This document shows positions 42,736 through 53,589 of a stretch of DNA of 64,000 nt, in pieces. Location of the stretch: contig NZ_JAFV01000001.1 of the NCBI RefSeq assembly GCF_000526315.1, positions 3,536,501 through 3,600,500 of the forward strand, written 5' to 3'. Made by a program: the position numbers and the translations under genes. Numbering within the stretch: position 1 is the stretch's first letter; each line of letters starts with the position of its first letter. The notes under the pieces are model-generated. The model was given only the letters and a program-made list of their open reading frames with translations, had not been told where the DNA came from and did no database searches. This DNA comes from Methylopila sp. 73B. Its GTDB lineage: Bacteria; Pseudomonadota; Alphaproteobacteria; Rhizobiales; Methylopilaceae.

Positions 42736-45245
42736 TCGCTTTCCAACCGTTCGGCCAGCGCCGGCCCGGCGCCGAAGTACCGCCGCGACAGCAGATCGGA
42801 CAGCCCGGCCAGATCGTCCGCGATCCGCTTCAGGAAGGCCTCGTCGATCTCGGAGGGGTGGCCCGTGGTGAGCCGCGACTGCAGCCGCACCGCGCGCCGC
42901 GACAGCATGTCCAGCGTCTCGCCGTGCCTGCGGCCGGGGAGCGCGTCGAGGATCGTCTTGAAGCCGTTGACCTGGAAGGCCACGGACCGCGGGTTGAGCG
43001 GGTCAAGCACGGAGAGGTCGAGCGCTGTCTCGCGGGTGAGGTCCACCGAATAGCGCCTGCGGTAGGTGACGCGGCTGTCGGTGAACTCCAGCAGCGCCTC
43101 CAGCCCGCCTTCGAGCGTCTTTTCGCCCGCAAGCGCGGCGGCGACCAGCGCGGTGACCCGCCCGCGCTCGATCAGCCGGCCGGACTGCAGGAAGCGCCAG
43201 GCGGTGTGCTGGTACATGCTCTCGTGCACGAGACCCGCGAAGCCGGACAGCCGGGTGAGCACGCCGCTCGCAAGCGCCGCGACGTCGCCGGGCTCCTCGC
43301 GGAAGGCCTCGATCATGTCGACGATCTCGCCCAGCACCCGCCAGCCGTCCGGCGAGAACCGGTCGCGGATGCGCGAGGCGGTGGCGAAAGCCTGGCCGGC
43401 GAGGTCGAGCAGCCCCTCGGTCGGATCGCCCACCGCGGCGTCGACGCCGATCGCCGCAAGCCGCTCGCCGACCACCTGCTCCAGCGCGCCCACGCGCTCG
43501 CCTTCCGCGAGCCGGGCGGCGTGCAGGCGCACCAGCCGGGTCGCGGCCTCGGCGCGCTCGACGTAGCGTCCGAGCCAGTAGAGGTTGTCGGCGGCGCGCG
43601 CGGGCGGCGCGCTCGGCAGCCGGCGGGCGAAGCCGCCGCCGGGCTTCTCCAGCAGTGAGACCTGGCGCTCCACATGGTCGCCCGGCACCCAGACGTCCAC
43701 CGAATGGCCGCCGGACTGCATCGAGACGGCGTTGGGATCGGTCGAGCTCGAGGTGCGCGCGAAGCCGCCGGGCATCACCCGCCAGCCGTCGGCGCCGCGC
43801 GCCAGGAACACCCGCATCGTGACCGGCCGCGCGACCAGCTTGCCGTCCACGAACACCGGCGCTGTCGAGAGCCCGACGATCTCCTGCGCCACCACGTCGA
43901 GACCGTTCGTCTCCAGCATGTCGGCGAAGCCCTCTGAGTCCGCGGCGCGGATGCCGAGGTCGAGCGGCCTGCGGCGCTCGCCGGCCTCCGCGGACTGCGG
44001 AAAGGCGTGGGCGAGCGACAGGCGGTCGCGGTTCTTGGCGACGAAGGCGCGCTCCTTCTCCTGCCCGCACCACCAGGTGGCGACCGTCGGCAGCTTCAGC
44101 TCCTCGCCCAGCAACGCCTTGGCGAGCGCCGGCTGGAAGGCGAGCAGCGCCCGGGTCTCGAGGATGCCGGAGCCGAGCGCGTTGACGAGCTCAACCCCGC
44201 CGGCGCGGACCGCGCGGGCGAGGCCCGGCGTGCCGATGCGCGAGCGCGCGTAAAGCTCCAGCGGGTCGGCGAAGTCCGAATCGAGCCGGCGCCACAGCAC
44301 GCGGATCGGCTTCGCGCCGTCGACGGTGCGCACCTCCACCGATGAGCCGTGCACCGCGAGGTCGCCGCCTTCGAGCAGCAGCAGGCCGAGGTAGCGGGCG
44401 AGATAGGCGTGCTCGAAGTAGGTCTCGTTGTGGGGCCCGGGCGAGAGCAGGCCGGCGCGCACGCCCTTGCCGTCGTCGAGCGAATAGAGCGTCTCGCGGA
44501 AGTCGCGGAAGAAGCGCGCGAGACGCTGGATCTTGAGGTCGCGGATCAGGTCGGGGAACGCGCGGGAGGTGGCGACGCGGTTCTCCAGCGCGAAGCCGGC
44601 GCCGGAGGCCGCCTGGGTGCGGTCGCCCAGCACCCACCACTGGCCGTCCGGCCCGCGGCCGAGGTCGACGGCGATGAACCGGATGAGCGGCTGGCCGGAC
44701 TTGCCCTGGTCGGCCACGGGCCGCAGGAATTCGGGATTGCGGCCGAGGATCGCCGGCGGCAGCACCCCGTCGCGCACCAGCGCTCGCTCGCCGTAGAGGT
44801 CGCCGAGCAGCTTCTCGAGGAAGTCCGCGCGCTGGACCAGCCCCGCCTCGAGCGTCGCCCATTCCTCCCGGCTGATGATCAGCGGCGGGTGCGCCAGCGG
44901 CCAGGATCGCGGCCGGTCGCTCTGATCGACGGCGCCGTAGACGCGGTAGAACACGCCCGCCTCGCGCAGATACTGCGCGGCGGTGGCGAAGCGGCGGCCG
45001 CGCTCGGCCTCGTCCATGCGGGCGAGCGAGGCGATCATCTCGCGGTAATGCGGCCGCACCTGCCCGTCGGCCGTCATCATCTCGTCGTGGGTTCCGACGG
45101 GAGGACGATAGCCGGCGAGGAGCGCGCCTTTGGCCGCGCGTTCGGGCGCGGCCGGGGTCAGGACTTTCGCGGTGGGCACGTCACCAGGCTCTTCGGGCGG
45201 AGGGGGCGACTCGTCGATCGTCGCCGCGCGACGATGGCGCCTCAT
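42732..45245 (-). CDS. Circularly permuted ATP-grasp plus alpha-E domain protein
   Basis: An 837-residue fusion. Residues about 55-510 are the circularly permuted type 2 ATP-grasp domain (DUF404/407; landmarks GVFYRVYG, SREEWATLEAGL, QRADFLEKLLGDLYGE and GLLSPGPHNETYFEHAYLAR). The C-terminal third is the alpha-E domain (DUF403; ADNLYWLGRYVERAEAATRL). ATP-grasp enzymes of this class are predicted to form peptide or isopeptide bonds. In many genomes the two parts are separate genes. It follows the DUF2126 gene by 30 bp and overlaps the transglutaminase gene. Confidence 0.92.
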   Translation of the reverse strand: MRRHRRAATIDESPPPPEEPGDVPTAKVLTPAAPERAAKGALLAGYRPPVGTHDEMMTADGQVRPHYREMIASLARMDEAERGRRFATAAQYLREAGVFYRVYGAVDQSDRPRSWPLAHPPLIISREEWATLEAGLVQRADFLEKLLGDLYGERALVRDGVLPPAILGRNPEFLRPVADQGKSGQPLIRFIAVDLGRGPDGQWWVLGDRTQAASGAGFALENRVATSRAFPDLIRDLKIQRLARFFRDFRETLYSLDDGKGVRAGLLSPGPHNETYFEHAYLARYLGLLLLEGGDLAVHGSSVEVRTVDGAKPIRVLWRRLDSDFADPLELYARSRIGTPGLARAVRAGGVELVNALGSGILETRALLAFQPALAKALLGEELKLPTVATWWCGQEKERAFVAKNRDRLSLAHAFPQSAEAGERRRPLDLGIRAADSEGFADMLETNGLDVVAQEIVGLSTAPVFVDGKLVARPVTMRVFLARGADGWRVMPGGFARTSSSTDPNAVSMQSGGHSVDVWVPGDHVERQVSLLEKPGGGFARRLPSAPPARAADNLYWLGRYVERAEAATRLVRLHAARLAEGERVGALEQVVGERLAAIGVDAAVGDPTEGLLDLAGQAFATASRIRDRFSPDGWRVLGEIVDMIEAFREEPGDVAALASGVLTRLSGFAGLVHESMYQHTAWRFLQSGRLIERGRVTALVAAALAGEKTLEGGLEALLEFTDSRVTYRRRYSVDLTRETALDLSVLDPLNPRSVAFQVNGFKTILDALPGRRHGETLDMLSRRAVRLQSRLTTGHPSEIDEAFLKRIADDLAGLSDLLSRRYFGAGPALAERLESE

Positions 45246-45275
45246 GCCGCGTTTGGCGATGGACAGATCGGCGCG

Positions 45276-48200
45276 TCACTCTCCAAGCCAGGCGGGACGA
45301 CGCAGGTCGAGCGTATGCGGGAAGGACGGGTTCGGGGTCTCGCGCGTCGGCTCGAACGATCCGCCGGTGTGGCCGATGTCCTCGAAGCGCGCGAGCCGGC
45401 GGGCCTCGGCCTCGTAGGAGTTCACGGGGAAGGTGTCGTAGTTCCGGCCGCCGGGGTGGGCGACGTGGTAGACGCAGCCGCCGAGCGAACGCTTCGACCA
45501 CTTGTCGTAGATGTCGAAGGTGAGCGGCGCGTGCACCGGGATGGTCGGGTGCAGGCCGGAAGCCGGCTGCCACGCCTTGAAGCGCACGCCAGCGACCTGC
45601 TCGCCGGAGACGCGCGTCGGCGTCAGCGGCACGGGGCGCCCGTTGCAGGTGACGACATGGTGGGCCGGGTCGGCGTTGGTCAGCTTCACCTGCAGGCGCT
45701 CGACGGAGGAGTCCACGAAGCGGACGGTGCCGCCGATCGCGCCGGTCTCGCCCATGACGTGCCAGGGCTCCAGCGCCTGGCGCAGCTCGAGCGAGACGCC
45801 CTCGCGCTCGATCCGCCCGCAGAACGGGAAGCGGAACTCGGCCTGGGCCTCGAACCACTCGGCGCGCAGCGGGTAGCCGGCGCGCTTCAGCTCGTCGATC
45901 ACGTCGAGGAAGTCTTCCCAGACGAAGGCCGGCAGCATGAAGCGGTCGGCCAGGCGGGCGCCCCAGCGCACGAAGCCGCCCTGCGCCGGCTCCTTCCAGA
46001 ACTTCGCGATCATCGCGCGGATCAGCAGCTGCTGGGCGAGGCTCATGCGCGCGTCCGGCGGCATCTCGAAGCCGCGGAACTCGACGAGCCCCAGCCGGCC
46101 GGTCGGGCCGTCCGGCGAGTACAGCTTGTCGATGCAGATCTCGGAGCGGTGGGTGTTGCCGGTGACGTCGATCAGCAGGTTGCGGAACAGGCGGTCGACC
46201 AGCCACGGCGGCGGAGCCAGGCCTTCGCCCGGCGCCGGCACGTTCGCCATCGCGATCTCGAGCTCGTAGAGCTGGTCGTGCCGGGCCTCGTCGATGCGAG
46301 GCGCCTGGCTCGTGGGGCCGATGAACAGGCCCGAGAACAGGTAGCTGAGCGAGGGGTGGCGCTGCCACTGCAGCACGAGCGACTTCAGCAGGTCGGGCCG
46401 GCGCAGGAACGGGCTGTCGAGCGGCGTCGCGCCGCCGACCACCACGTGGTTGCCGCCGCCGGTGCCGACGTGCTTGCCGTCGATCATGAACTTGTCGGCG
46501 CCGAGGCGCGACTGGCGCGCGTCGTCGTAGACCCCGGTGGTGATCGCGACCGCCTCCCGCCATGAGGCGGCGGGGTGGACGTTGACCTCGATCACGCCGG
46601 GATCGGGCGCGACGCGGACCACGTTGACCCGCGGGTCGAACGGCGGCGCGTAGCCTTCGATCTGGACGGGCAGGCCGCTCTCCTCCGCTGTGTCCTCGAT
46701 CGCCGCGAGCAGGTCGAGATAGGCCTCGATCGACTCCATCGGCGGGATGAAGACGCAGAGCTTGCCGTCGCGCGGCTCAACCGAGAGGGCGGTGCGGACG
46801 TAGCCGACGATCTCGTTCTGCATCGTCGCCGGCGCCTGCCAGACGGGCTGGTCCGGCGTCGAGATGCGGCGTTGCTCGTGGCCGAGCGCGATCGTGTCCG
46901 GGTCCGGCAGCGGCTCCATCTCCCGCACCGGATCGGCGGGGAAGAAGTAGGGGAACTCGCTCTTGCTGAGATGGGGCAGGGCGCCCAGCGGCAGGCGGTA
47001 GCCGAGCGCGCTGTCGCCCGGCGACAGGAACAGCTTGCCGCGCCGGGTGCCCCAGCGCTCCGAGACCCAGCGCACCCCCTGCGCCTGCCAGGCCTGGATC
47101 GGCAGCACGAAGCCGGTGGGGTTGTTCAGCCCGCGGTCGAACACGCGGGCGAGGCGCGCGCGCTCCTCCGCGTCCTCGAGCTTCGGGTTCGAGGGGTCGA
47201 CGTTCGCCGGCAACTGCGCCTCGCGCACCAGCCAGTAGGACGGGTCCTCATAGGCGGCCTGGGCGTTGTCGGGCGCGACGCCGAGCCGCTCGGCCACGCC
47301 GCGCGCTAGAACCTCCGCGCCGGCGACGTCGGCCTCCTCGGAGGTCTTCTCGCGGGCGATGAGGTCCGGGTTCTTCCAGATCGGCTTGCCGTCCTTGCGC
47401 CAGTAGAGCGAGAAGGTCCAGCGCGGCAGGGTCTCGCCGGGATACCACTTGCCCTGGCCGTAGTGCAGGAAGCCGCCGGGGGCGAAGCGGTCGCGCAGGC
47501 GGCGGATGAGGTCGTCGGCCAGCGCCCGCTTCTGCGGGCCGGTGGCGTCGGCGTTCCATTCGGCCGACTGGAAGTCGTCGATCGAGACGAAGGTCGGCTC
47601 GCCGCCCATGGTGAGGCGCACGTCGTTGGCGACGAGCTCGGCGTCGACCTTTTCGCCGAGCGCGTCGAGCGCCGCCCAGCTGTCGTCGGAGAAGGGGAAG
47701 GACACCCGCGGCCGCTCGGCGATGCGGTCGACCTTCATCTCGAAGTCGAACTCGACCTCGGCGTAGCTGGCGAGGCCCGAGATCGGGGCCGCGGTGCGGT
47801 AGTGCGGCGTGGCGGCCAGCGGCACATGGCTTTCGCCGGTCAGCAGGCCGGAGGTGGCGTCGAGGCCGATCCAGCCGGCGCCCGGCAGGTAGACCTCGGT
47901 CCAGGCGTGGAGGTCCGTGAAGTCGTGGTCGGTGCCGGCGGGGCCGTCGAGCGAGACCAGGTCGGGCTTCAGCTGAATGAGGTAGCCCGACACGAAGCGG
48001 GCGGCGAAGCCCAGGTGCCGCAGCGTCTGCACCAGCAGCCAGGTGGTGTCGCGGCAGGAGCCGGAGCGCTTGGTCAGCGTCTCCTCCGGCGTCTGCACGC
48101 CGGGCTCCATACGGATGAGATAGGCGGTCTGCTGCTGGAGGACGCGGTTGAGGCCGACCAGGAAATCGACCGTGCGGGTCTCGCTGCGGTCGAGCGTCGC

Positions 48201-48593
48201 GAGGAAGTCCTGAAGCAGCGGTCCGGCCGGCTCGGTCTCGAGATAGGGCGCAAGATCGACGGCGAGCGACTCCTCATAGGCGAAGGGCCACTCCGAGGCG
48301 TAGTCCTCCACGAAGAAGTCGAACGGGTTGTAGACCGTCATGTCGGCCAGCAGGTCGACCTCGATCTTGAACTCGGTCGTCGGCTCCGGGAACACGAAGC
48401 GCGCGAGGTAGTTGCCGAAGGGGTCCTGCTGCCAGTTGATGAAGTGGTTCGCCGGGCTCACCTTCAACGAGAACGACGGGACCTTCGTCCGGGAGTGCGG
48501 GGCTGGGCGCAGCCGGATCACCTGGGGCCCGAGCTGGACGGGACGGTCGTACTTGTAATGCGTGACATGACGCAGGGCGGCTAGGATCGACAT
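45276..48593 (-). CDS. Transglutaminase-like protein with DUF2126 region
   Basis: A 1105-residue protein. The first 300 residues are a transglutaminase N plus core with the triad in [27 protein letters not shown] and [10 protein letters not shown]. The remaining 800 residues are the DUF2126 region (for example [20 protein letters not shown] and [18 protein letters not shown]), which has features of a GCS2/amidoligase-type fold as I recall. I start at ATG 48593 ([10 protein letters not shown]). The frame is open further but reads into the divergent promoter. It heads the four-gene leftward operon. Confidence 0.9.
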   Translation of the reverse strand: MSILAALRHVTHYKYDRPVQLGPQVIRLRPAPHSRTKVPSFSLKVSPANHFINWQQDPFGNYLARFVFPEPTTEFKIEVDLLADMTVYNPFDFFVEDYASEWPFAYEESLAVDLAPYLETEPAGPLLQDFLATLDRSETRTVDFLVGLNRVLQQQTAYLIRMEPGVQTPEETLTKRSGSCRDTTWLLVQTLRHLGFAARFVSGYLIQLKPDLVSLDGPAGTDHDFTDLHAWTEVYLPGAGWIGLDATSGLLTGESHVPLAATPHYRTAAPISGLASYAEVEFDFEMKVDRIAERPRVSFPFSDDSWAALDALGEKVDAELVANDVRLTMGGEPTFVSIDDFQSAEWNADATGPQKRALADDLIRRLRDRFAPGGFLHYGQGKWYPGETLPRWTFSLYWRKDGKPIWKNPDLIAREKTSEEADVAGAEVLARGVAERLGVAPDNAQAAYEDPSYWLVREAQLPANVDPSNPKLEDAEERARLARVFDRGLNNPTGFVLPIQAWQAQGVRWVSERWGTRRGKLFLSPGDSALGYRLPLGALPHLSKSEFPYFFPADPVREMEPLPDPDTIALGHEQRRISTPDQPVWQAPATMQNEIVGYVRTALSVEPRDGKLCVFIPPMESIEAYLDLLAAIEDTAEESGLPVQIEGYAPPFDPRVNVVRVAPDPGVIEVNVHPAASWREAVAITTGVYDDARQSRLGADKFMIDGKHVGTGGGNHVVVGGATPLDSPFLRRPDLLKSLVLQWQRHPSLSYLFSGLFIGPTSQAPRIDEARHDQLYELEIAMANVPAPGEGLAPPPWLVDRLFRNLLIDVTGNTHRSEICIDKLYSPDGPTGRLGLVEFRGFEMPPDARMSLAQQLLIRAMIAKFWKEPAQGGFVRWGARLADRFMLPAFVWEDFLDVIDELKRAGYPLRAEWFEAQAEFRFPFCGRIEREGVSLELRQALEPWHVMGETGAIGGTVRFVDSSVERLQVKLTNADPAHHVVTCNGRPVPLTPTRVSGEQVAGVRFKAWQPASGLHPTIPVHAPLTFDIYDKWSKRSLGGCVYHVAHPGGRNYDTFPVNSYEAEARRLARFEDIGHTGGSFEPTRETPNPSFPHTLDLRRPAWLGE

Positions 48594-48796
48594 GTGGCGG
48601 GGGTCGGCGCTCCGGTTGGTTGGGCGTGAGCTTAACCGCCTGCGGCGCCGCAGCAAGGGCCGTTGTCCATTCCCGACAGGGCGGGGCGCCCAGATACCGC
48701 AACAGTAATTTCGCGCAGCACGGAACTGTTTCGCCGCGGCGCGCATTGCAGCGACGACCAATCGTGGCGCGCGGGCGCCAAAAGGATTCGACGACT

Positions 48797-49939
48797 ATGA
48801 AGCTCTTCTCCTGCCCCTCTTGCAGCCACGTGGTGTTCTTCGAGAACGTGGTGTGCGAGCGCTGCAATCACGCGCTCGGCTACGAGCCGGCGTCGAACAC
48901 GATGCTGGCGCTCGAGCCGTTGGACGGCGGGTGGACCGCGGTGGGCGCGAAGTCCGACGATCGCCCGTGGCGCTACTGCGCGAACTACGACCACGGCGTC
49001 TGCAACTGGATGGTCCCGGCCGACCAGGACGAGACCTTCTGCCTCGCCTGCCGCCACAACCTCGTGGTGCCGAACCTGGCCGACGCGACCAATGTGGCGC
49101 TGTGGCAGAAGATGGAGATCGCGAAGCGTCGGCTGTTCTACAGCCTGCTCCGCCTCAGGCTCCCGCTGCAGACCCGCGCCGAGCATCCCGAAGGCCTCGG
49201 GTTCGAGTTCCTGAGCAACGACGACGCCTCCGGGCAGCATGTGCTGACGGGCCATGACGACGGCCTCATCACCATCGCTCTGGCCGAGGCCGACGACGCC
49301 GAGCGCGAAAGCCGCCGCACGGCCATGGGCGAGCCCTACCGCACGCTGCTCGGCCACTTCCGCCACGAGATCGGCCACTGGTACTGGGATCGGCTGGTGC
49401 GCGACGGCGGCGCGCTGGAGGCGTGCCGTTCGGTGTTCGGCGACGACAGCCAGGACTACGCGCAGGCGCTGCAGAACCACTACGCCAACGGCCCGAAGCC
49501 GGGCTGGCAGAACGAGTTCGTCTCGCACTACGCAGCCGCCCACCCTTGGGAGGACTTCGCCGAGACCTGGGCGCACTACCTCCATATCACCGACACGCTC
49601 GACACCGGCCGCTCGTGGGGCTTCCGCGTGGATCCCCGCGTCGACCGCGAGGACCTGCTGACCGCGAAGATCGATTTCGACGTGTTCTCGCCGAACACGA
49701 CGATCGAGGAGATCGTGGAGTCGTGGCTGGCCCTCTCGGGCGCCCTGAACGCGCTGAACCGCTCGATGGGCGCGTTGGACCCCTATCCCTTCGTGCTGTC
49801 GGAGTCGGTCGTCAGCAAGCTGTCGTTCATCCACGAGCTGGTGCACGGCCGCGTCGCTCGCGGCGCGACCGGCTCCGACCTGCCGGAAACGCCGGACATC
49901 GAGCCGGCCCCGACCCCGGACGACCGCCAGGTCGCCTGA
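48797..49939 (+). CDS. Putative zinc-binding metallopeptidase
   Basis: A 380-residue cytosolic protein. The N-terminus has a rubredoxin-like double CxxC zinc ribbon (CPSC, then CERC), followed by a second Cys set (YCANYDHGVCNW and FCLACRHN). The peptidase core holds HEIGHWYW (HExxH) with a downstream glutamate in WEDFAETWAHYL. This family is often encoded beside ATP-grasp/alpha-E/transglutaminase genes, as here, divergently across 203 bp. It may process the product of that system, which is inference. Confidence 0.87.
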   Translation: MKLFSCPSCSHVVFFENVVCERCNHALGYEPASNTMLALEPLDGGWTAVGAKSDDRPWRYCANYDHGVCNWMVPADQDETFCLACRHNLVVPNLADATNVALWQKMEIAKRRLFYSLLRLRLPLQTRAEHPEGLGFEFLSNDDASGQHVLTGHDDGLITIALAEADDAERESRRTAMGEPYRTLLGHFRHEIGHWYWDRLVRDGGALEACRSVFGDDSQDYAQALQNHYANGPKPGWQNEFVSHYAAAHPWEDFAETWAHYLHITDTLDTGRSWGFRVDPRVDREDLLTAKIDFDVFSPNTTIEEIVESWLALSGALNALNRSMGALDPYPFVLSESVVSKLSFIHELVHGRVARGATGSDLPETPDIEPAPTPDDRQVA

Positions 49940-49970
49940 GGCGGCGGAGGCGAGGCGCCGGATAGCGCCC

Positions 49971-50082
49971 TCGGGTCCCTGCCTTGAGCCGGGACCCAGA
50001 ACCGCGGTCTTCCCGAAGAGGCCGCGGCGTTCAGCGTTCTTTCTATCGCCGGGGCTCGGGGGCCCGGCTCAAGGCCGGGACA
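49971..50082. repeat. Inverted palindromic repeats, family 3
   Basis: GGGTCCC (49973-49979) and GGGACCC (49991-49997) frame a short stem. The CCTTGAGCCGGGAC core at 49982-49995 recurs in opposite orientation as GGCTCAAGGCCGGGAC at 50066-50081. Between them CCGCGGTCTTC faces GAAGAGGCCGCGG. This is an intergenic paired palindrome between two plus-strand genes. Confidence 0.5.
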
Positions 50083-50170
50083 CGAGCGGGAGCTTGACCT
50101 TTCGGCCTGCGCGCCTGCGGGCTTTTAGGAACCCCGCTTCCAGCCTCTTGACGCGCCTCCAAACGTGAGT

Positions 50171-50188
50171 GAATGTTTACATACATTC
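50171..50188. promoter_or_regulatory. 18-bp palindromic operator upstream of the acyltransferase fusion
   Basis: GAATGT (50171-50176) and ACATTC (50183-50188) are perfect inverted half-sites around TTACAT. TTGACG at 50148-50153 can act as a -35 element, so the palindrome would cover the -10 and start-site region. A TetR regulator encoded at the end of the same operon is the obvious candidate ligand. Confidence 0.55.
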
Positions 50189-50205
50189 CTTGCAAGAGGC
50201 GTCCC

Positions 50206-53200
50206 ATGCTTCTCTCGCTGCTCCGCACCCGCCGTTTCGCGCCGCTGTTCTGGTGCCAGCTGTTCGCGGCGTTCAACGACAATTTCGTCAAGAACGCGCT
50301 CGCCATCCTGCTGCTGTTCTACGTCGGCGGCGCGGGCGGGCCGATGCTGGTCACGCTCGCCGGCGCGCTGTTCATCCTGCCGTTCTTCCTCGTCTCCGCG
50401 CTCGGCGGCGAGCTCGCGGACCGCTACGACAAGGCGCTGGTCGCCCGGCGCACCAAGCTCGCGGAGATCGTCGTCGCCGCGATCGCGGGCCTCGGCTTCA
50501 TCCTCGCCTCGACTCCCCTGCTGTTCGTCGCGCTGTTCCTAACCGGCGTGCTCTCCGCCCTGTTCGGCCCGGTGAAGTACGGCGTGCTGCCGGACCACCT
50601 GAAGCGCGAGGAGCTGGTCTCCGGCAACGCGCTGATCGAGACCGCGACCTTCCTCGCAATCCTCGCCGGCACGGTTGGCGGCGGGATCATGATCGCGGAG
50701 GCGAGCCCCTGGGCGATCGCCGCGACGACGCTCGCGGTCTCGGTCGCGGCCTACGGCTGCGCCCGGCTGATCCCGCCCACCGGCGAGCGCGCGCCGGATC
50801 TCGCGATCGAGCGCAACGTCTTCAAGAGCACCTTCCGGCTGCTGGGCGAGCTGAAGCGGCAGCCGCGGGCCTGGATCGCGTCAGTCGCGGTCAGCTGGTT
50901 CTGGGCGGTCGGCGCGGTCACGCTCGCGCTGATCCCGCCGCTGGTGAAGGACGTGGTGGGCGGACAGGAGAGCGTCGTCACGCTGTTCCTGGTGTTGTTC
51001 ACGGTCGGCATCGCCGCGGGATCGCTCGTCGCGGCGCGCTTGAGCGGCCGGCGCATCCTGCTCGCGCTGACGCCCGTCGCCGGCGTGCTGATCGGCCTCG
51101 CGGCGCTCGACCTGTCGCTCGCGACCTCCGGCGCGACAGCGGCGGACCTTGGCTGGCTCGCCTTTCTCGAAACCCCGGCGAACTGGCGGATCATGGCCGA
51201 CCTCGTGCTGTTCGCCGCCGCTGGCGGCCTGTTCGTGGTGCCGGCCTTCGCCTTCCTGCAGGCGGAGGCGGGCGAGGAGCGCCGCGCCCGGGTGGTCGCC
51301 GCCAACAACGTGCTGAACTCAGCCTTCATCGTGGCGGCGTCGCTCGTGGTGCTCGGCCTTCAGGCCGCCGGGCTGACGACGCCGGCGATCCTCGCCGCAC
51401 TCGGCGTTGCGAACCTCGTCGCCGCCGTCCTGCTCGGGCGCACGCTGCCCGGCTCGCTGCTGCGCGACGCGGTGCATCTGCTGTTCGGGCTGCTGTTCCG
51501 CGTCGAGGTCCGGGGCATGAAGAACCTCGAGACGGCGGGCCCCAAGGCGGTCATCGCCGTGAACCACACCAGCCTGCTCGACGCGCCCATGGTGATGTCG
51601 CTGCTGACCGACGACCCGGTCTTCGCCATCGACAGCGGCATCGCCACGCGCTGGTGGGTGCGGCCGCTGCTCAAGATGGTCCGCGCCTTCCCGATGGACC
51701 CGACCAAGCCGCTCGCCACCCGCGCGCTGATCAACCTCGTGAAGGAGGGAAACCGGCTGGTGATCTTCCCCGAGGGGCGCATCACCGTCACCGGCTCGCT
51801 GATGAAGGTCTATGACGGCTCGGCGCTGATCGCCGACAAGGCCGAGGCGCCGGTGATCCCGGTGCGGATCGAGGGCCTCGACCGCTCGCCGGCCTCCTAT
51901 CTCACCTCGCGGCAGATCCGGAAGCGGCTGTTCCCCAAGGTGGTCGTGACCATTCTTCCGCCCGTCATGCTGGACGTGGACAAGAGCCTCGTCGGCCGCA
52001 AGCGCCGGCGCGCCGCCGGAGCCGCCCTGACCGACGTGATGGCCAAGACCGCCCTCGACACTACGCCGGCCGACCGCACGCTGACGGAAGCCGTGGTCGC
52101 CGCCGCCCGCTTGGAGGGTTTCGGCCGCCGCGCGGTCGAGGACGCGCTCGGGACGAAGCTCAGCTACCGCAAGCTGCTCGCCGGCGCCGCGGCGCTGGGC
52201 GCCAAGCTCGACGCGCAGACGACGGCGGGGGAGGCGGTCGGCGTGCTGCTGCCGAACACGGCGGGCGTCGCGGTCACACTGCTGGCCCTGTCGCGCTCCG
52301 GCCGCGTGCCGGCGATGCTGAACTACTCCGCCGGCCCGAAGAACCTGGTCTCCGCCTGCGCGGCCGCTGAGGTGAAGCTCGTGCTGACCTCGCGCGCCTT
52401 CATCGAGAAGGGGCGGCTGCAGAAGGAGGAGGCGGCGCTGGGCGAGGCGGCGCGGCTCGTCTATCTCGAGGACGTGCGGTCGACCATCGGCGCGCTCGAC
52501 CGGCTGAAGGGCTTGCTCGCGAGCGGCAAGGCGCCCGCTGGGAAGCCCGGCGCGCCCGCCGCGGTGCTGTTCACCTCGGGCTCCGAGGGGACGCCGAAGG
52601 GCGTCGTCCTGACCCACCGCAACCTGCTCTCGAACGTGGCGCAGGTCGCGGCCAGCATCGACTTCGGCCCGGCCGACACCGTGTTCAACGTGCTTCCGGT
52701 GTTCCACGCCTTCGGGCTCACGGGCGGCCTGCTGCTGCCGCTGGTCTCGGGCGTGCGCACCTATCTCTACCCCTCGCCGCTGCACTACCGGATCGTGCCG
52801 GAGATGGTCTACGCGTCGAACGCGACCGTGCTGTTCGGCACCGACACCTTCCTCGCCGGCTACGCCCGAACCGCCCACCCCTACGACTTCCGCTCGCTGC
52901 GCTTCGTGGTGGCGGGCGCGGAAGCCGTGAAGCCCGAGACCCGCAAGGTCTGGGGCGAGAAGTTCGGCCTGCGCATCCTCGAGGGCTATGGCGTCACCGA
53001 GTGCTCTCCGGTGGTCGCGGTCAACACGCCGATGTTCAACCGCGCCGGCACGGTGGGCCGGCTGCTTCCGGGCGTCGAGCACCGGCTGGAGAGCGTCGAG
53101 GGCGTGACCGAAGGCGGCCGGCTGCACGTGCGCGGGCCGAACGTCATGGCGGGCTACCTCCGCGCCGAGACCCCCGGCGTGCTGGAGGCGCCCGAGGGCG

Positions 53201-53589
53201 GCTGGCACGACACCGGCGACATCGTCGCGATCGACGCCGACGGCTTCGTCGCGATCAAGGGCCGCGCCAAGCGCTTCGCCAAGATCGCAGGCGAGATGGT
53301 CTCGCTCGGCGCGGTCGAGGAGGTCGCGCGCGCGCTCTGGCCGGAGGCGGCCCACGCCGCCGTCACCGCGCCGGACCCGCGCAAGGGCGAGCGGGTGGTG
53401 CTGTTCACGACGCAAGGAGGCGCGGACCGCCGCGCCCTGCAGGCCGCGGTCCGCGAAGCCGGCCTGCCGGACCTGGCGGCGCCGGCCGAGATCCGCGCGC
53501 TCGACAAGCTGCCGCTGCTCGGCTCCGGCAAGACCGACTACGTGGCGGTGAAGGCGCTGGCCGCGGAGCCCGCGGAGGACGCGGCGTGA
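50206..53589 (+). CDS. Acyl-ACP synthetase/phospholipid acyltransferase with MFS domain
   Basis: A 1127-residue three-part fusion. Residues 1 to about 420 are a major-facilitator transporter of the LplT (lysophospholipid) type. Residues about 430-610 are a PlsC acyltransferase with N453-H454-TSLL-D459 (HX4D) and FPEGRITVTGS. The rest is an AMP-binding acyl-ACP/CoA synthetase (LFTSGSEGTPKGVVLTHRN, EGYGVTECSPVV, DTGDIVAIDADG). It should import lysophospholipid and re-acylate it. In E. coli these are lplT and aas. ATG 50206 has AGAGG upstream. An in-frame ATG at 50173 lies inside the operator palindrome and is rejected. The stop overlaps tetR. Confidence 0.92.
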   Translation: MLLSLLRTRRFAPLFWCQLFAAFNDNFVKNALAILLLFYVGGAGGPMLVTLAGALFILPFFLVSALGGELADRYDKALVARRTKLAEIVVAAIAGLGFILASTPLLFVALFLTGVLSALFGPVKYGVLPDHLKREELVSGNALIETATFLAILAGTVGGGIMIAEASPWAIAATTLAVSVAAYGCARLIPPTGERAPDLAIERNVFKSTFRLLGELKRQPRAWIASVAVSWFWAVGAVTLALIPPLVKDVVGGQESVVTLFLVLFTVGIAAGSLVAARLSGRRILLALTPVAGVLIGLAALDLSLATSGATAADLGWLAFLETPANWRIMADLVLFAAAGGLFVVPAFAFLQAEAGEERRARVVAANNVLNSAFIVAASLVVLGLQAAGLTTPAILAALGVANLVAAVLLGRTLPGSLLRDAVHLLFGLLFRVEVRGMKNLETAGPKAVIAVNHTSLLDAPMVMSLLTDDPVFAIDSGIATRWWVRPLLKMVRAFPMDPTKPLATRALINLVKEGNRLVIFPEGRITVTGSLMKVYDGSALIADKAEAPVIPVRIEGLDRSPASYLTSRQIRKRLFPKVVVTILPPVMLDVDKSLVGRKRRRAAGAALTDVMAKTALDTTPADRTLTEAVVAAARLEGFGRRAVEDALGTKLSYRKLLAGAAALGAKLDAQTTAGEAVGVLLPNTAGVAVTLLALSRSGRVPAMLNYSAGPKNLVSACAAAEVKLVLTSRAFIEKGRLQKEEAALGEAARLVYLEDVRSTIGALDRLKGLLASGKAPAGKPGAPAAVLFTSGSEGTPKGVVLTHRNLLSNVAQVAASIDFGPADTVFNVLPVFHAFGLTGGLLLPLVSGVRTYLYPSPLHYRIVPEMVYASNATVLFGTDTFLAGYARTAHPYDFRSLRFVVAGAEAVKPETRKVWGEKFGLRILEGYGVTECSPVVAVNTPMFNRAGTVGRLLPGVEHRLESVEGVTEGGRLHVRGPNVMAGYLRAETPGVLEAPEGGWHDTGDIVAIDADGFVAIKGRAKRFAKIAGEMVSLGAVEEVARALWPEAAHAAVTAPDPRKGERVVLFTTQGGADRRALQAAVREAGLPDLAAPAEIRALDKLPLLGSGKTDYVAVKALAAEPAEDAA

